Assembly (NCBI RefSeq): GCF_002979415.1
Contig: NZ_PCOT01000003.1
Location: forward strand, 119,217-183,216
Source: Microbacterium sp. MYb72
GTDB lineage: Bacteria; Actinomycetota; Actinomycetes; Actinomycetales; Microbacteriaceae
DNA length: 64,000 nucleotides
Direction: 5' to 3'
Shown here: positions 61,961 through 64,000 of the stretch, piece after piece
How the letters are laid out: each line of letters starts with the position of its first letter
Numbering within the stretch: position 1 is the stretch's first letter
Notes under the pieces: generated by a model
The model's database searches: none
What the model was told of the DNA's origin: nothing
What the model saw: the letters and a program-made list of their open reading frames with translations, nothing else
Position numbers and translations under genes: made by a program

Positions 61961-63771
61961 GCTCCGCGATCACCGGAACCCAGGATGAGGACCGCTCCCG
62001 CTACACGCGAGAGGAGAGCCAGGCCATCCGCCGTCGTTCGCTGCGGCTGCTCGGCTCGCTCGTCGTGCCGCTGCGCCCGCAGATCGTGCTCGCCGCCGCC
62101 GTGCTGGTCGTCTCGACCGCGCTGCAGGTGGCGGGGCCGATCCTCATCAGCATCGGCCTCGACAGGGCGCTGCCCGCCGTGCTCGACCACGCCGACTGGA
62201 TGCCGACCTTCATGGTCGGTCTCGCCTATTTGTTCGCCGGGCTCTTCGCCGCCGTCCTCATCGCGTGGTACGTGATGATCGCGGCGCGGATCACCCAGGC
62301 GGTGCTGCTCGACCTGCGCAAGCGGATCTTCCTGCACACGCAGCGGCTGAGCCTCGAGTTCCACGAGTCGTACACGTCCGGTCGCATCATCTCGCGCCAG
62401 ACCAGCGACCTCGACTCGATCAAGGAGCTGCTCGACGGCGGGCTGAACGAGCTCGTCTCCGGCGTGCTCTTCGGCGTCTTCACCTTCATCGCCCTGTGCG
62501 TGTGGGACTGGCAGTCGGGCGTGATCCTCGCGCTCGCCGGCATCCCGCTGTTCTTCCTGATGCGCTGGTTCTACACCCGCTCGCAGCTCGTGTACCGCGA
62601 GTCCCGTGTGATCAGCGCCAAGGTGATCGTGCAGTTCGTCGAGACGATGACCGGCATCCGCGCCGTCAAGGCGTTCCGCAAGGAGCCGCGCAACGACGCC
62701 GCCTTCCAGAAGGTGGCCGGTGACTACCGCGACGTGAACCGTCGCTCGATGCTGCTGTTCGGCACGTTCGAGCCCGGTCTGATGGGCGTGGCCGCTCTCA
62801 CGCTCGGACTCGTCGTGCTGTGGGGCGGCATCCGCGTCTCCGACGGCGCGCTGAGCGTGGGTGTGCTGCTCTCGGCCGTGCTGTACGTGCGCAACTTCTT
62901 CGCGCCCATGCAGGAGATCGCGATGTTCCTGAACTCCTACCAGTCCGCGACAGCGGCGCTGGAGAAGGTGTCGGGCGTTCTCGAAGAGGTGCCGAGCGTG
63001 CCCGATCCCGAGAAGCCGGTCGACCTGTGGGAGTCCCGCGGTCACATCGAGTTCGACGAGGTCACCTTCGGCTACAGCGGTGAGAAGACGATCCTGCCGA
63101 ACTTCTCGCTCGACATCCCCGCCGGGCAGACGATCGCGCTCGTCGGGACCACCGGTGCGGGCAAGTCCACGCTGGCGAAGCTCATCTCGCGGTTCTACGA
63201 CCCCTCCCAGGGGCGGGTGACCCTCGACGGGGTGGATCTGCGCAAGCTCCACCCCAAGGATCTGCGCCGCGCCATCGTGATGGTGACGCAGGAGGCCTAC
63301 CTGTTCAGCGGGACGGTCGCCGACAACATCGCGCTCGGCAAGCCCGATGCGACGCTCGACGAGATCCGCGCGGCCGCGCGGGCGGTGGGGGCCGACGAGT
63401 TCATCTCGTCCCTCCCCGACGGCTACGGCACCGACGTGAACAAGCGCGGCGGTCGGGTCTCGGCGGGGCAGCGTCAGCTGATCTCGTTCGCCAGGGCGTT
63501 CCTCGCGGACCCGGCGGTGCTGATCCTGGACGAGGCGACGGCGTCGCTGGACATCCCGTCGGAGCGCCTCATCCAGGATGCGCTGCAGACGCTGCTCAAG
63601 GACCGCACGGCGATCATCATCGCCCACCGTCTGTCGACCGTGGCGATCGCCGACCGCGTGCTCGTGATGGAGCACGGCCGCATCATCGAGGACGACACCC
63701 CCGCGACGCTGATCGGCGGCACGGGCAAGTTCGCCCAGCTGCACGCGGCCTGGCAGGAGACGCTCGTCTGA
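61957..63771 (+). CDS. Heterodimeric ABC exporter, second half (degenerate signature)
   Basis: A 604-residue partner with six spans (about residues 30-340) and a nucleotide domain. Walker A is GTTGAGKST (about 397-405) and Walker [13 protein letters not shown] has the catalytic Glu near 526. The signature is VSAGQRQ (501-507) instead of LSGGQ. The degenerate ATP site is thus formed by the first subunit's Walker motifs and this subunit's signature; the other site is intact. The ATGA overlap with the first subunit ensures 1:1 synthesis. The transported compound is unknown. A repeat array follows the stop. Confidence 0.94.
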   Translation: MSSAITGTQDEDRSRYTREESQAIRRRSLRLLGSLVVPLRPQIVLAAAVLVVSTALQVAGPILISIGLDRALPAVLDHADWMPTFMVGLAYLFAGLFAAVLIAWYVMIAARITQAVLLDLRKRIFLHTQRLSLEFHESYTSGRIISRQTSDLDSIKELLDGGLNELVSGVLFGVFTFIALCVWDWQSGVILALAGIPLFFLMRWFYTRSQLVYRESRVISAKVIVQFVETMTGIRAVKAFRKEPRNDAAFQKVAGDYRDVNRRSMLLFGTFEPGLMGVAALTLGLVVLWGGIRVSDGALSVGVLLSAVLYVRNFFAPMQEIAMFLNSYQSATAALEKVSGVLEEVPSVPDPEKPVDLWESRGHIEFDEVTFGYSGEKTILPNFSLDIPAGQTIALVGTTGAGKSTLAKLISRFYDPSQGRVTLDGVDLRKLHPKDLRRAIVMVTQEAYLFSGTVADNIALGKPDATLDEIRAAARAVGADEFISSLPDGYGTDVNKRGGRVSAGQRQLISFARAFLADPAVLILDEATASLDIPSERLIQDALQTLLKDRTAIIIAHRLSTVAIADRVLVMEHGRIIEDDTPATLIGGTGKFAQLHAAWQETLV

Positions 63772-63820
63772 TCGTCGGCGCCGCCCGGCGCGGCATCCGA
63801 TCCTCGGACGGACCGCCCGC

Positions 63821-63905
63821 GTGTCGGTGACGGATGCGTCCCGTGTTTCGGACGGGCCGCCCCCGTATTTCGGACGGATGCGCCGCGTATTTCGGACGGA
63901 TGCTC
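63821..63905. repeat. 22-bp tandem repeat after the exporter operon
   Basis: Three 22-bp units (63821-63842, 63843-63864, 63865-63886) and a fourth shorter one (63887-63905) share the pattern GTRTTTCGGACGGATGCG, the first being the most diverged. The array leads straight into the long hairpin. No coding frame in it looks real. Confidence 0.75.
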
Positions 63906-63955
63906 GTTTTTCGGATGATCCACTTCGGATCGTCCGAAAAACGAGCATCCGTCCG
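63893..63955. repeat. 29-bp stem inverted repeat (dispersed repeat, copy 2)
   Basis: The left arm (63893-63921) pairs with the right arm (63927-63955) over 29 positions with a single G-T mismatch at 63916/63932 that would wobble-pair in RNA; the loop is ACTTC. The inner part, TTTTTCGGATGATC facing CGGATCGTCCGA, recurs at 34696-34724. It lies 122 nt past the exporter stop and could act as a terminator, but its length and recurrence suggest a repeat element. Confidence 0.8.
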
Positions 63956-64000
63956 ATATTCGTTCGCCGAGGGGGCGGGGCTGGAGAGGCGTCAGGCGGA

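Overview
The window is high-GC, densely coded DNA from an actinobacterium, most likely Microbacterium or another Microbacteriaceae. The evidence is GC-rich third codon positions, GTG/TTG starts, many leaderless-type promoters (a TAGACT-like box 6-9 nt before the start codon), ECF42/DGPF and SseB/PcrA family content, and a sucC-sucD / DUF6350 / purN-purH gene order. No rRNA, tRNA, CRISPR, integrase or transposase was seen. About 60 protein genes are supported.

Layout. 1-5.3 kb: a carbohydrate ABC importer (3' end of the binding protein, two permeases), a class II ketose-bisphosphate aldolase, an ADP-dependent phosphofructokinase/glucokinase-family kinase and a type I mannose-6-phosphate isomerase. 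Together they could take a hexose phosphate to triose phosphates. 5.4-9.6 kb: a fructose PTS operon (DeoR regulator, fruK, fused IIABC, HPr) ending in a strong terminator. 9.6-17.8 kb: DUF3817-guaA, an AlkD-like DNA repair protein, an ECF42 sigma factor with its DGPF partner and a matching promoter, small membrane proteins (GlsB/YeaQ, BI-1, YccF), a glycerophosphodiesterase and a hemerythrin. 17.8-23.8 kb: PcrA helicase, SseB-like protein, and stand-alone LigD-type polymerase and ATP-dependent ligase genes facing each other.

24-32.3 kb is more accessory: a phytoene desaturase-like oxidoreductase, a Cys-tailed unknown protein, an SDR with a divergent MmyB-type regulator, a NimR/NimT-like AraC/MFS pair, and an acyl-CoA dehydrogenase behind a TetR gene. 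A scar at 28.0-28.1 kb is built from sequence matching the 3' ends of two genes about 2 kb away on either side. 32.4-41 kb: sucCD, an NCS2 purine permease, DUF6350, purN, purH and a methyltransferase. 41-43 kb: an Ada-AlkA fusion overlapping a methylguanine methyltransferase.

43.2-59.6 kb reads as a peptide and D-amino-acid salvage block. It holds an S12 serine hydrolase, an M19 dipeptidase, a complete dipeptide ABC importer (fused ATPases, two permeases, binding lipoprotein), an erythromycin-esterase-family protein, a prolyl-oligopeptidase-family peptidase and a PucR regulator. These are followed by a tightly overlapping three-gene operon (M20 deacylase, GNAT acyltransferase, N-succinylamino-acid-racemase-type enolase) that matches the known D-to-L amino acid conversion pathway. 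59.8-63.8 kb: a promoter, a 22-codon leader ORF with a strong Shine-Dalgarno, and a heterodimeric ABC exporter with one degenerate ATP site. Several intergenic spaces (23.8, 34.6-34.9, 63.8-64.0 kb) hold palindromes, tandem repeats and a shared repeat core that gene annotation does not explain.
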